Part shown: in pieces, positions 1 through 14,069 of the stretch
Layout: each line of letters opens with the position of its first letter
Position numbering within the stretch: the first letter of the stretch is position 1
Origin: Pseudoscleropodium purum
Lineage: Eukaryota; Streptophyta; Bryopsida; Hypnales; Brachytheciaceae
NCBI GenBank assembly: GCA_963969395.1
Contig: OZ017799.1
Coordinates: 19,718,501-19,782,500 of the forward strand
Length of the DNA: 64,000 nt
Direction of reading: 5' to 3'
The notes under the pieces: model-generated
The model's input: the letters and a program-made list of their open reading frames with translations, nothing else
The model's database searches: none
Told to the model about the DNA's origin: nothing
Translations under genes and position numbers: made by a program

Positions 1-3000
1 CAATGAGTTGGTCACTATAGAAATCATTTGTTTTGGTACTTTGTGAATTGTCAAATTAAAAAAATACAAGAGCATTCCAAACAAATTTGTGAAAATGATA
101 CAAGTCTCAACATGTGCAAACTAAGAGTCCGTCCACAGCGGGTCATAACTAAAAAGCAATAAGAAGTGGGCCAGCATTACCCTAGTTAGCTACCTACGTA
201 GCTGCCTTCTAGAAGCCCAACTCTCCAGTCGGGGGCAGACGGGGCAGTGCACCCGTTGTCTTTGGAGGGTAGGAAATTCGAAGCTTCTACCGTGGATGGA
301 TGAGAATCGTTGAACCTACATTTTCTCTGACAGTCGGTCAGTAGCAATGTGAATCAGGCATTGAATCTGCCATCTTGGAATGTCCAGAGTTCTAGACGTC
401 CCACATGTGAGCAGTTTTTTTTTAATTAAGGTAGTTTCCTCTAAAAGCAATCATTTAAGGGCCAGTCTGCCTTTTTCATGGGTTTTGTAAACGGAAAGAA
501 TTTTAGCTCATTTTTCAGAGAAAGAAAAATAAAGGCAAAATGAAACACAATTAATTTCATATTTTTTGAAGCATTATTGAATTACTTATAAGTTTTCAAA
601 GATTTGTAACGTAGGCACCTATTTGTAACTGTAAGTCTTTCAAAATCGGTTCACATGCAAATTGTAAGGAGATATGTGGAAATCAAAGAGAATGGTTGGC
701 TCTTGCAATAAATAATACTTTTTTCTGGATTCACTCAATAGTTAAAGATGTCAATGTAATTAAGGACCACCTCATATCCATTCCAAAGCTAATTATAGGT
801 TGATTTGAAGAAGATGGTTGCTTTTAAAGCACACTACCTTTCTATTAAGGGGCATCCAAATATACACAAAAAGCAATTTCCATTCGTATATTGTAGACAT
901 GATAAAACAAAAAAAATGCATGTGGAATTACATTTATATATTCATTCAAAAGTATGCATATTTATACACTAAGAGTGCCATTGTTCAAAAAAATTGTTGT
1001 AATTAGTGAATCATCCATTGAGGAAGGGAGAATACATAGTCAAATTTTCCTTCAAATGTTTGTCTATTGATTTTTCACTCAAAAAAACAACTACACATCA
1101 ATCTTTGTTTGAGATGTTTTGTTGCTCTTGATTTAAATCAAAGGGTACATTGATTTAAGGTGCCTAGGTGTGGAGCATAATGTATTATATAAGACGAACC
1201 AAATAACTCTATTGAGATGAAGGGTTCAAAATGACCCTCAATATACTTCCTTCTAATCTCAATGCACCATGGTAATTGGGGGAGAGGGGATTTTATCCCT
1301 CCATTTTGGAAAAATCCAAAGTTGTTGATTCAATTACTAAAAAAAATTTCACCCCTCTCCAATGTTATTGATTTGCAATTAAAACAGTAAACCATCGTTA
1401 TTGATCACCATCGTGAAAAATAATCTTGCCACTAGTACTATAGGATATAAAATACAAATATAAAATATAGATATACAAATTAAAAAATGAAAATACAGAT
1501 ATAGCAAATAGATTTCAAATATCCTATATTGTTTGTATGCCAAATTGATGTCACACAAATACAAATATCGAGAGAATGTTAGTCAAAAGAACTTGCCTCA
1601 TTTTCTAAATCAATGACAAAGTGACATGCGTACCCCTTTTAGACTTTTTGGGAAACTTTAACCACCAATGGTTGAATGATACATATACCCCATCATTTTT
1701 TCATGTATAGATTTCTCAAAAAGTCACAATTTTTCATAATGACAATGAGCTTAAAAGAGGTAGTAATTACCTTTTCTATTTGTTATACAATGTTATGAGT
1801 TTTGTGCTATAATTTGCAAGTTTGTAGCTTCCAAAGCTTATTTAATTATTCACTCCACAAAATACTCCTTCAAGTGAAATTTGAAAATTTAACAATGATA
1901 AAATTACCATTTGTTGCCTATAGACTTTGATCCACGCCTTCCTATGTAAAATCCATGACACCTATGGGCACATGGAATAAGACATCAAAAGATACTCAAA
2001 TAAAACAACTACCAAGACTCTCTATAATACATTTTTGCAACTAAGATAATTATACCTAATTGTGGCCCCAAAGTCTTTGTTTATATTTAGAGGGCCAAAA
2101 CTACTTCAAAATTCTTGTACCAAAGTATGACTAAAATCTTCATCTACATATATTTTTTAAATTCAACTATAGGGTCTATTAGTTAACTTATTCAAGTACA
2201 TCTTTCAAAAAATTTAGAATGAACATCCCACCAATTGTATGTTCAATGTGCCTAAACTTCAAAATGTAGGTTTTTCTAGCTATTCGAGAAGGTGAAAACT
2301 TGTCTATTAACATTTAAAAAAAACAAAGAACGACCCATAACTTTTTCATTTTATTTATTATATTGAAAAATGAATTGTGGATATTTGTAAAAAAATTTAA
2401 CCAAAAAAACTTTCATATTCATCTTTAAGAAAATTATAAAGTAGATACTAGTATTAAATGAAATAAAAGCCTAAAATGCTAATAACTTTTATAAGGAATT
2501 GAGAATTATTACTTTTAATGGTGAAAATATTATAGTAAACAATTGGTATTTTTTGTAAGTATTTTTATTTGAAAATTTTCAAAATTGAGTTCAAAAGATG
2601 ACTTTACACAATATTTTTGGCTTCATTGCCCACAAAATAAAATTCTTCATAACTTTTACCCCATTACTTGAAATCAAATGATTCAAATGTTTTTGAGTAA
2701 GTATCAATCTATACAATCCAAGAAAATTATTGTTTTTTAGAATATATTTTTAGCTTCCTGGTTTGACATTGAAATAAATTAAAAAATTCTTTTGCTATAT
2801 TTATCAAAATGAAATGAAACAAAGCTTTACACATATATTAAAATAATTAGCATCCATCTTTAAAAAAATCATGCAAAAATTCCAAATTATGAAGTCAATA
2901 GAGCATGTTTGACTTTTCAAAATATAAAAAGTAGACTCTTGAGTCCTTTAGAGGTTAAAGAGAAGGAAAAAAAATGTTTTTCTTCCATGTGTGACTATAA

Positions 3001-3464
3001 CGTTTGACTTTGAATGTTCTTCACAAAAAAAATTTAGTAGAGATTTTGAATTTAAACAATTTATGTTGACAAATTGAGTTGAGAATTAGAATTAGATATT
3101 CCAAAATATTATATAAAATGACCTTTGTTCTTTAAGAAATAATTTAGTGGATGTTTTGATTCTTAAAAACAAGACTCTTTTTTACTTCTAATGAGGGCAA
3201 CAGAACAAAGACAATTTGATAAAAAAAAACACTCAAATGTTTAGTTGGGTGATTTTAAGGGTTTTTTTTCACATATGGTACCCACAATGCATGTTAAATT
3301 TTGTAGTTGAAAAGGCTTGGGTTGTGTGGCACAAGTGATGTGGGATTAATTCCTAAAATCCAAACAATGGGGGTTTTTGGCAACATAGTGATTTTTGGCA
3401 ATTCTCTACAAATAAATTTTTATTTTAATAAAAATTTTAGGCAATATGTGCTCAAGGAGTAACT
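1..3464. other. AT-rich spacer, no gene seen
   Basis: No reading frame here resembles a protein and the longest open frames are about 60 codons, as expected by chance in AT-rich DNA. One lone terminus of the TTAA repeat family is present near 2939-2958, reading TTAACCTCTAAAGGAC on the minus strand (15 of 16 bases match the consensus end). No matching second end was found. The rest is A/T-rich sequence with short low-complexity runs. Confidence 0.6.
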
Positions 3465-4662
3465 TTAATTCCTAAAGGACAAAATTGCATTTTTTGGCTA
3501 TATAGAAATTTTGGATAGGTGCATGTGATTAAGATTACAATATTTTTGGCCCAAATTTTAAGAGAAGGTCGAAACAAGGAATATCTTTTATATGCTCTAA
3601 ATTTCATGACATTTGGAAATAGGAGTCAAAAGTTATAGCCTAATATGCTACTTTTTTTGTAACTTGGCAGTTTGGACAATATTAAAAAAAATCATTTTTT
3701 TTTAAAACAAGAATTTGAAATTGGTTTTCTAGAGTTATATATACATTGAAAGCTTTGAGTCATTGCATTTTGATTTGTGAGATGCCATGTTTAACTACTT
3801 TGGGACTATTGAAAGTCTAGAATTAATACTGGTTATCAGGAGAGAAAAAAAATGGTCATCAAGAGATAATCCAAAACATTGAGAATTTTATGCAAAACAT
3901 CAAGAGATCAATATAAAACATCAGGAGATCTATAAAAACATCAAGAGATTAGTAGATGCATCTGAAGATCTCACGATGTTTTTTTTAAGAGACCTCATGA
4001 TGCAAAGTCCAAAATTCATTGCAAAGTCCAAAAGTAGTTAAATATGGCATTGAGTCAAAACTTATGAGGATTTTTTGTTTGCAGGCAATTAGGAATTCCT
4101 ACTTTAAAATAAACTTTGAAATCCTTTATCTTACTAAATTTTCAATAATTCTTGGAAAAAAATAAAATCATAGGGTGTAAATTGTTTATTAAAATATTTC
4201 AACTATTGGGATTGGCATTTTTCAATTGGCATTAATAATTTAGTATTTTGAATCATTCTCTACTACTATGTACTTACTATTTTTTTTCTATGTGTTGCAC
4301 AATTCCAAATGATCTGAAAATTTTCAAGCATGTGGCCCATTTGTCTAGAAAAAATAATCCAAAGAAGCACCACCATTTTGGTCATTTTCTCATAGAAAAG
4401 TGAGCTTGTGAAGTGCAGCTACCTTTTTTTTTTTTTTTCTGTAGGGCCCAAAAGATGATTTTAGTGAATTTAAATGCTAATATCTCGCAATCCACATGGT
4501 GGAAATTTCTGAAATTCTTACCACATATTATGAAGTCAACATACTACAAGATCCTACAATTATATGTGTCAAAAATAATTTCAAAAATTTGGTACTTATA
4601 CTAGAAATGGCAATTTTCAAGCATTTTTGGTGAAAACATAGTCATGGAACTTAAGGGATTAA
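3465..4662 (+). mobile_element. TTAA-bounded repeat, copy 1 (interrupted)
   Basis: This copy starts at TTAA followed by a variant CCCTAAAGGAC end and closes with AAGGGATTAA. It aligns along its length with the copies at 12006 and 13124, sharing for example the block around CATGACATTTGGAAATAGG. It is 1198 bp, but removing the 269-bp MITE and one 4-bp duplication leaves 925 bp, close to the 933 bp and 946 bp of the two sister copies. It has no recognisable coding capacity: short open frames are similar between copies but degenerate. Confidence 0.7.
3782..4050. mobile_element. Nested MITE, 26-bp terminal inverted repeats
   Basis: The two ends are inverted copies of each other, starting ATGCCATGTTTAACTACTTT on the left and ATGCCATATTTAACTACTTT on the right read in reverse; the full 26-bp ends differ at 2 positions. 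TGAG flanks both sides (3778-3781 and 4051-4054), so a 4-bp target duplication is likely. Sister copies of the host repeat at 12.3 kb and 13.4 kb run straight through this point. The inside carries several imperfect copies of AAACATCAAGAGAT. The superfamily was not identified. Confidence 0.75.
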
Positions 4663-6409
4663 AGGGTAACAATGTTCATATTTTTTGACTACATGGTTAT
4701 AAAGTTAGTGCATGATATGCAATTTTCATTGCTTACCAACAATCCAAGAAACTCAAAAAAATTCTTTAAATTGATTTGTTTTAAATATAAAAAATTTAAT
4801 TGTTTTTCTAGATCTATATGTATGTGGAAAGTTTTTAATCATTCCATTTTGATTAATGAGATGAAAGTTATGAGTACTTTTAGTTTGCAGGTAGTTATAA
4901 AATCTCTATTCTAAAATAAACTTTGAAGTTCTTTATTTAACTCAATTTTCAATGTTTTTGGGAAAAAAGAAAAAAGAAAATGGATGTAGATTGTTTATAG
5001 CAAAATTACAATCATTAAAATAGGAATTTTTCAATTTCATAACTAAATTATTAACAATTTAATATTATAAATTATATTCTAATTCTTTCTACTTACTATT
5101 TTTTCAAGCATGTGTATGAAATATTTTTTGTTTGAAAGTTTTTACAAGTACTTCCAATGTATTCCTTTAACATATTATAAAAAGACACAAGTTGTAGGAT
5201 CTACACATTTTTGTGTAACAAGTATGATTGAAGATGAAATCTCACCATTTGGGAGAAGCTAAAAATATTCCTTTTTGAAATTCAAGCAACTTGATCTTGT
5301 AATTGGTAAGGTTTTTTCTTTTGAAATTTTAGGAAGGTGTACTCTAATAGTTAACTTAAGGATCCTACCATTGGATTTATTCATGAATTGTCAACTTTCA
5401 TCAATTGTCTCAAATAACTCTTCAATATTGCAAGGTCTCTACTTCCACATGTGATCAACATATGCTTGTATGTACAAAATAATTTACAATTTGCCTTGTA
5501 TGAACCTAATATATGATGTTTATAAGTTCAAAGAGGCATAAACCATTTACAACATTTTGGGGCAATATTTTTAACAAAAGCAAACACATGGCCATTATTA
5601 CATCTAATAAATGAATGCAACACAAAAATGGAGATGTAATTTCCGCCCTCCTACATTTCATGCCATGATTAAATGACAACATATGAAGTAGAATTGCACC
5701 AAATCTATATACTTTGTGAAAACAACATTATACCAAAATTGAATTTGCAACATCCAAAAGAATTAAAAAAAATTTTATGCAACACTTGCATTGATGCTTG
5801 ATGAGTTCTCCAAAAAATCCATGTCAATAGCTAGCTTGAACATTCATACACATCTTTATACCCTCAAACACACATGCATATTGGGTGGGCAATTGTATTC
5901 AACTCCCATTTGGAGTTATCCTTTGAGAAGATTGTAGGAATTCATATACAATGTATGGTACCATGTTTGACTCTTAAAAAGACAAACCTTGCAATGAAAT
6001 ATGGCAAGATATAAATAATTAGATTCATAATTCAATAATTAGTATTTCTCATTTGGATGTTTTCTATCATCTTAACCTTTCCATGCAAGTAGAATAAGTG
6101 ACCTTTTGTAACTTCTCAAGCATGTACAAACACACTAATGATTAAAATTGGGAGGACTATGATTGTGTCATTGAAGTTGGCTCAACAATTTGGACAATTT
6201 TTTGTTAGTTACCATTGTAGACCTCAATTCTTGCCACCTTCTATGTCAAATACAAAAAATCACCTTGAGTTGAGACTAGAACTAGGAGCCCCCAAATCCC
6301 CACTTGAGAGTACAATTTAGGGAAGAAAAGTCAAATATTGACCTTAGAAGGCCAAACTAGTCACTACACAAATCATCCTTTTTTAAAGTATTGTATGACT
6401 ATCATTTGC
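4663..6409. other. AT-rich spacer, no gene seen
   Basis: No coding, RNA or bounded repeat feature was recognised. Open frames are short and have AT-rich chance composition. Confidence 0.5.
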
Positions 6410-7321
6410 TTAATCCCTAAAGGACCAAGGCCTTTTTTCTGCCTAAAAACACTGAAAACTGCCATTTCTATAGCAGTAGGTAAAAAAATTTTAAAAATTG
6501 TTTTTTTTCACATCTAACCGCAGGATCTTACACCTAAATAGTATGTGTAGAAAAAATTTCAGAATTTTTGACCGCATAGGTTGCAAGATATCTGCATTTA
6601 AAGTAGAAAAAACAAGTTTTTCAGCACATTGTAGAACTAGATTTTTTGACTTTGAACATTTTTAACTTAAATCTTTTGTACTACAAAGTTTTGAGCTTTA
6701 AATCTTTATTGTATAGAATTGAATTGAGAGTCTAGTAAAAATAATAATAATTAAAAAAAACTTAATATTTATTCTTTAAAAAATTGTTAAGTAGAATTAG
6801 GTACAAGATAGAAGGAGAATTTAAATTATTAATATCATTAAAATGGAATTAAAATGCACTAATCCCAAAGGTGGGATTGTTCTAGCAAGCAAGATAAACC
6901 ATGTGAAATTTTTCTTCTTGAAAAATTGTAAAAAATGCATTCAGAAATAAATCCTACTAGTTTATTTTTTCAAAAAGATGCTCTGATTGCCCCCAAAACA
7001 AGATTGTCCATAACTTTTTCATAAAGAATCCAAATGTAATGAATCAAAGCTTTCCATGTACAAAAAATATAATCTATGAGGAATAAAATTTAAATTTTCA
7101 AAATGTTTTTTACTGCCCACTATCCCTTGTTTTGAACTTATTTGGACCTATAAGTTTTATTCCCATGCACTAATTGAAAAGATAATAATATTCCCACGAA
7201 GCTAATTACTTTTTCTATCTTCAAAAAAAGTTTCAAAAAATTAGGAAATAATTTCAGCCTGTAGATACCTGCCCCAAATCCCATTTGTCCCCCAAAGGGA
7301 CAATGATCCTTTAGGGGTTAA
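6410..7321 (+). mobile_element. TTAA-bounded repeat, copy 2
   Basis: This 912-bp copy is bounded by TTAATCCCTAAAGGACC on the left and GGATCCTTTAGGGGTTAA on the right, an imperfect terminal inverted repeat with TTAA at both outer edges. The left interior resembles the copy at 37453 more than the copies at 12006 and 13124, suggesting at least two subfamilies. No open frame resembles a transposase, so it is a non-autonomous element. Confidence 0.7.
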
Positions 7322-9607
7322 AAGAATCCAAGAGCACTCATTAGAGGTCAAACTATTGTGCAAGACCTCCCCTTTTCACACAAAGTTCCAAAGATTTACA
7401 AAGAAGGATTCTGTGTCATCCATTGGATACTTAGAATCCACAGTGATGGTACATGGTTCGAAAGTCTTATCATTGTTGTTTAGTTTTTGTAGTAGGATGA
7501 CTGCTGACCTGGAAAAATACTGTTGCTAATGAAGGCAGAAAGAATGACATCATTTTCAGTTGGCTGCCACTGGTATTTTAGAAACAGGTGTATTTTTAAC
7601 TTAAATAAGCTATGACTGATGGTTTGGACTTCAGTTGTCTTTGAGTTTGAGTTCACATCTCGTATTGTTTTATAAGTTATGGCTTGAAATTTTAATTAGC
7701 AACTTTAGTTTGGAAATAAGGGAAACAAACCAGTAGTTGATCATTTAGCAACAGATTGTGAGCACTATGAGGTGGACGAAAATTTTCCTTCTGTATAGTA
7801 GTGTGCTCTAAAATCGACCCTCTCCTTCAAATCGCCCTCTAGGTGGCTTAGAAATGGATACATGATGGACTACTGATTATGTCAAACAAGGGAAAAAGTT
7901 GGTTCATTGTTTTCCAATGGACGATTCATACTTTTTTAAAGGTTAGTTTAAGAGCCACGGATGGTCCATTTCTAATTAAGTGGATAGGTGTTCATTAATT
8001 TTTTTCAAAATGAAAATTGGCAGGCCAACTACCTTCTTACATGTGCTAAAAAATCTGAAATAATAATTAACTCAAGCTTTCATTTAAGTTTCAACAAAGG
8101 TCGCATTTAGGAACCTTCTCTATTACTTTTTGCATGCCTCAATGCTTGTTTTTGGTAAAGCCATATCTTTTTTCAAACCATTTAAGAGTGTATTTTGCAA
8201 GGGCTACAAGTCACAAATAGGGACCTATGGCAGAATTCTTTGAAAATTCATAACTAATTCATAATAGCTCCAAAAAATATGAAACCACTTAGACTAGATT
8301 TCGCATCTATTTTTCTTCAAGTGAAAAATAATGAAAAATGTTTTCAAGCATCTGAAAACCATCAAAAAGGCCCAACAACCCTTAAAATATTGTGTTTAGA
8401 GCCACCTACCTTAGAAAGATAGGCAATGAAGGGAATTGTAAGTATGAGAATTTTATCCTCAAAATTAAAAATATTGTGAATTTTGGGAGCCAAAAAGTAC
8501 TCATGATCCATAGCCAATGTCTAGACTCTTCCATTTCCAATCATTCAAGATCTACTTTCTTACTTACTACTTTCTTGCTCACTACTTTGAAACATGTATC
8601 ATAACCTTATTAGTTCCATCTTTGAAAAGGACCAAAAAACACATTTTCGAGCTTTCCTTGGAAATTGATTTCAACCTTGATTGAAAATATTGCATCCTAT
8701 ACGTTGGATACCGAATGCGGTTGACTATTGGTACATTTTCCTTAGTCAATGATTCAAGATGATTATAGAAGCCCATTCTTCATCATCCCCATTTTGGGAG
8801 CATTGGGTGGTGTATTTCTATGTAGGTACGAGATGAATAAGTGATCAAGAATGAGACATTATGATTGGGCTACAAGAAATTTTAGCTCTTGGTCGAAAAT
8901 AGGATGACCTATATGAATATTTCATGATGAACATAATCTTTAGGCACCTAAAAAATTCAAGGTAATTTTGGGTTGTGAAATAAAATTCTGAAAAATTATA
9001 GAATCTTTTTGAAATCTATTTTTGCATATAGGGAAATTTTTCTATTCAGCATACATGTGCTCTATATATACTCAATTGCGTAAGTGGTTAGAAATGGGTT
9101 AGCTCTTTGAGATGAATAATGCAATTGCAACTAGACCTTATAATTGAGTATTCCATTATTATTTTAAATTTTTTGTGGTTTTTTGTTGGTAGTTTGTAGA
9201 AAATTCTAGATTCCCTCATAATACATTTTTTGGACATTGTAAGAATAAACTATGAATTTTCAAAGTGCTAAAAATGGATATTTCTGAAACCAATCCTAGA
9301 CTCTCATAAATAATAGGGGTACATTTTAGGCAAGAATATGTAGAGGTTAGTTTTAGAAAGGGTTTGAAGTTTGGTTTTGTTATTATAAAAAGAAAAATAA
9401 TTATCTATTCAAAAATTATTCTTTAGTATAATAAGTTTGTTCCAAAGGAGACAATCAAATAAGATAATTCTATACTAATAAATTCAATTCCAAACTCAAT
9501 ATCACAATCCAACTACCTAGTGACACACATACATATATATTCAACAAATGAAATCCAATTACACAATAGACTCTTCAACGTGACAATTCACACTTAACAC
9601 ATTCAAT
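7322..9607. other. AT-rich spacer with dispersed duplicate
   Basis: No gene was recognised. About 7470-7735 is a diverged duplicate of 14815-15095: both share runs such as GACTGCTGACCTGGAAA and CTTTGAGTTTG. The duplicate has no coding signal. Confidence 0.5.
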
Positions 9608-10745
9608 TTAACCCCTAAAGTTTCATGACTATGTTTTCACCAAAAACGCTCTAAAACTACCATTTTTAATATAATAACCAAATTTTTGAAAAGAAACTTT
9701 TTAGATACATAAAAACCATAGAATCTTTTAGTATATTGACTTGAAACATCCAATAAAAATTTCCAAAATTTCCACCTCGTAGATTGCAAGATATAAGCGT
9801 TCAAATTCATTAAAATCACTTTTTTGCACTTTTTAAGCTCATTTTTCTATGAAAAAATTTCCAAAATGGTGGTGCTTCTGGAACCACTTTTTTAACCCTA
9901 GAGTGTTCCAACATCCAATTTGTGGATGACAAATAGATTGAAATTCAATTTTCTTTTTCATTACTACTTGGATGAAAGTCATCTAATTTGTGGAGATATT
10001 TTATCAAGTTGTCCTATTTAATGGTTGGATTTGGTGTTACTAGAAGTCATATTTTTCTAAAATTACAAATGTGGATGTGTGAAGCCAAAAATTGCATTGA
10101 TTTTAGTTCAAAACTGGATTAGCAAAAATGAGGTTATAGCTTTAGAGAACACAAAAATTTCAAAAAATCACCATGTTAAAAGAGCCTCATTTCAAATCCA
10201 TTCCAACAACTTTTACTCAAAAAATGATAATATTTTCATTGTAATTGAATTTTGAAATTTTCCTTTCAAATTTTATATAAAAATATTAGTGATAGCACTA
10301 GTAAATCTAACTATATGGATGGGCCTTATGCTTTAAAAATTTTAGATCATTGGGAATTGTATATCAAAGTTTATTTTAGAGTAGAGAATCCATAATTACC
10401 TACAAACAAAAAATCCTCATAACTTTTGAGTCATTGATCAAAATTGAATGATTTAAAGCTTTTCATATATATATAACTCTAGAAAACCAATTTCAATTTC
10501 TTTTTATGAAAAAAGTATTTTTATTTAATCTACCTCAGCTCTCCATTTATGAAAAAAGTAACATATTAGGCCATAACTTTTGACTCCTATTTCCAAATGT
10601 TATGAAATTTAGTGCAGAAAAAAGATAATCCTTGTCCCCTCCATCTATGAAAATTTGGGCCAAAAATATAGAAATTTCTAGTCACATGTACTTGCCTAAA
10701 ATTGTTATGTAGCCAAAAAACGCATGTTGGTTCTTTAGGGGTTAA
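9608..10745 (-). mobile_element. TTAA-bounded repeat, copy 3 (inverted)
   Basis: This copy begins with TTAACCCCTAAAGTTTC and ends with TTCTTTAGGGGTTAA. Relative to the copies at 12006 and 13124 it is in reverse orientation: its left end matches their right end. It is 1138 bp, about 200 bp longer than the standard form, with a divergent interior at roughly 9.9-10.3 kb. No coding capacity was recognised. Confidence 0.7.
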
Positions 10746-12005
10746 CCAACATTGCATTTTATTATATAATTGCTTTACATTTACATATTCAAACCTATAC
10801 ACAATCCAGTTAAGTTTCAAAATATCTAAAGTTTCAACTAATCTCCAACATGACCACAAAGTTTAATGTTCTATATGTTTTTCTTATCTAGTTCTCCACA
10901 CAACTTAAAATTCTCATCTAACTAGCATTATATTCTCACTACAAATCTCACACTACAACAATATCAAGCATACACAAAAATTTGTCAAATAAAAATGCAT
11001 CCGATTTGGGTTGGAATTCACACTTGCTTTCTGCAATAGTGGGTGATAAAAACCAAATTGGAAGGAGGCTAAATACCAACTAGAAAACAAAAACTTGCAA
11101 CCCTTAATATTACATTCACATAACAATCCAAATTGGTAACCTAGTTGCCTACCTTACTATGACCCTAATTCCAACTAGATTGCTAATAACACCAATAATG
11201 CATTTTAATACACATCCAAAAGGCTAATATATTGAAATTAATACTTCAAACTAAAAATTACAACTAAACATTAGTGTTCTACAATAAGATACCTTAGTTA
11301 TGATCCAAGGTTGGTCATTGGAACCATACAAATTCAAACTTTAACAAATTTAAAACCTAATTGCAATGTAATTGAAAGTGTAAACATTCATCTCTTAGAG
11401 TTTGAATTTTCAGTCCTTATACTAATTGGATGAATGCTTGATGAACATAGTCTAATGAGTGTGAACATTTGCATGAAATTTGCATAAATATACTTGAAAA
11501 TAAACAAAATTGAATGAAAATCACACTATTGGGGATACAATAGTATAGAAATAGTGTAGATTACATCATAATGATTTATCTAAAACATCCAGAAGTCTTG
11601 AAATATCATTTCTAAGTATCTCAAGATTACCAAAAAAGGCTATCTTATTACCATATCCTAAGGTTTGATTGTTGGCACATTTTTGTCAAATGATTATCTA
11701 AAATTGGAAAGCTTATTGTAGTTAAGAAAGTTGTATGTTTATTAATAAGTTATTTGGCAATTATGAAATGTTTTTCTTAACTTTCGGAGACTCTTCAAAC
11801 ACTATAATTTTGGAAGTTGAATACTTTTTTTTCATTGCATAGGAATTTGATAATCATGACTTTCAATGAACTCATTACTTGTCAAATTATCCTCCAAAAT
11901 TAAAAGAATGAATTTGGATTCCTCAATATTTAATAAACATATTTTGGACTCAATCTATGTATGTATCTTTTCCAACACTTTGACTTTCTTTATGTTTAAT
12001 TTTTC
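10746..12005. other. AT-rich spacer, no gene seen
   Basis: No coding, RNA or bounded repeat feature was recognised in this AT-rich stretch between two TTAA-bounded repeats. Confidence 0.5.
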
Positions 12006-12938
12006 TTAACCCCTAAAGGACTGGATTGCGTTTTTTGTTTGTATAGAAATTTTGGGCAGACCATTTTGACCAGAAATTTAAATATTTAAGGCTGAAATTG
12101 TACTTGAAGGTGTAGACAAGGAATGTCTTTCATATGCAACAAATTTCATGACATTTGGAAATAGGAGTAAAAAATTATAGCTGAATATGTAGTTTGTTTT
12201 TCAACTTGGGCAGTCCGGGCAGATCTGAAAAAATCATTTTTTTCAACAATCAAAATTTGAAATTCATTTTCTATACTTATATATACAAGGAAAGATTTGA
12301 ATCATTCCATTTTGATCAACAAGTCAAAAGTTATGAGGATTTGTTGTTTGCAAGCAATTATGGATTCCCTACTCTAAAATAAACTCTGAAATCCTTTATC
12401 TTACCCAATTTTCAATATTTTTGAAAAAAAATAAAATACTAGGATGTAAATTTTTTATTACAACATTTCAACCATTGGGATTGACATTTTTCAATTCTAT
12501 ATTTCAATTCTTAATAATTTATTATTTTCAATCATTCTCTACTACTACCTACGTACTATTTTTTTCCTATATGTTGTACAATTCCAAATGATCTAAAATT
12601 TTTCAAGCATGTACCCAACAGGCCTTGAAGAATGAATCCAAGGAGTTGCAATCATTTTGAACATTTTTTCATACAAATTTGACCTTGTGAAGTTCAACTA
12701 TCTAGTTTTTTGCACGGACAAAAAAATGATTTTTGTCACTTCAAATGCTAATATCTTGCAATCTATACAATGGAAATTTCTGAATTTTTTTTCACATCTT
12801 TTCAAACCAATTTACTACAAGATTCTATGATTATATATGTCCAAAATTTTTTTTTTTCTAAATTTTGAAACTTGTCCAAGAAATGGCAGTTTTGGAGCGT
12901 TTTTGGCAAAAACATAGTCAAGGAACTTTAGGGGTTAA
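12006..12938 (+). mobile_element. TTAA-bounded repeat, copy 4 (best preserved)
   Basis: This 933-bp copy has TTAA at both edges. Its left end is TTAACCCCTAAAGGACTGG and its right end reads TTAACCCCTAAAGTTCC in reverse, giving about 13 bp of perfect inverted repeat. The interior aligns with copies at 3465 and 13124. TTAA next to CCC-starting ends is the arrangement known for piggyBac-type elements, but no transposase is present to confirm the class. Confidence 0.75.
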
Positions 12939-13123
12939 ACTCAAGCAAGGTGTCTTCTTAATTTCTAAAACTATTTGACTTCAAAAATTTTAATTCTTTT
13001 TTGCCAAAGGTGACTTCATGCTACAATAATATATATGACATTAATTTACCTAAGTCATATTGTTTAAATTAGTACATACAATCTAAAACATTATTATCTT
13101 GTATTGATTTCCATAATTTTTCT

Positions 13124-14069
13124 TTAACCTTTAAAGGACTAAGTTGAATATGCATTTTTTGGTTGTATAGAAATTTTGGGTAGGTACATGTGACTAGAAT
13201 TTTCCATATTTTTGGTCCAAATTTTAATAAAAAGTGGGGATAAAGAATACCTTCCATATGCAGTAAATTTCATGACATTTGGAAATAGGAATAAAAAATT
13301 ATGTCCTATTATGCTATTTTTTAATTTATAAATGGGTAGTTTGGACACATTAGAAAAAATCACTTTTTGAAGAAACAAAAATTTGAAATTGGTTTATTAG
13401 AGTTATATATATGTGGAAAGCTTTGAATCATTTCAATTCCATCAATGAGTCAAAAGTTATGAGGATTTTTTTGTATGCGGGCAATTATAGGTTCTCTATT
13501 CTAAAATAAACTTTGAAATAATTTATTTTACCAATTTTCAATATTTTGGGAAAAAATAAAATCATTGGATGTAGATTGTTCATTACAACATTTCAACCAT
13601 TGGGATTGGCATTTTTTTAATTTTATAATTAAATTCTTTATTACTTAGTATTTTGAATCATTCTCTACTACTACCTACTTACAATTTTTTCCCTATATGT
13701 TGTGCAATCCTAAATGATCTGAAAATTTTCAAGTATATGGCCAACTTGTATAGGAAAAAAATTCAAAGAAACACCACCATTTTGGTCATTTTTTCATTGA
13801 AAAGTGAACTTGTGAAGTACAGCTGCCCTATTTTGTGCAGGGCAGAAAAAAATGATTTCAATGACTTTAAATGCTCATATCTCGCAATCCATAGCATGGA
13901 AATTTCTGAAATTTTTACCACATGTTCTCAAGTCATCATACTATATGATCCTACGGTTACATATTCCAAAAAAAAGGTTTTTTTTATCAAAAATTTGATA
14001 CTTATACTAAAAATGGCAATTTTGAGCATTTTTGGTGAAAACATGGTCATCATGGAATTCTAGGGGTAA
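13124..14069 (+). mobile_element. TTAA-bounded repeat, copy 5
   Basis: The left end is TTAACCTTTAAAGGACT. The right end is worn (TAGGGGTAAT). At about 946 bp it aligns along its whole length with copy 4. A 136-codon open frame inside (13653-14063) overlaps the part shared with the other copies but is not conserved as an open frame there, so it is not called as a gene. Confidence 0.65.

Noticed and set aside
13653..14063. 136-codon frame in the TTAA repeat
   Set aside because: The sister copies carry the same DNA with broken frames, so there is no sign of protein conservation.
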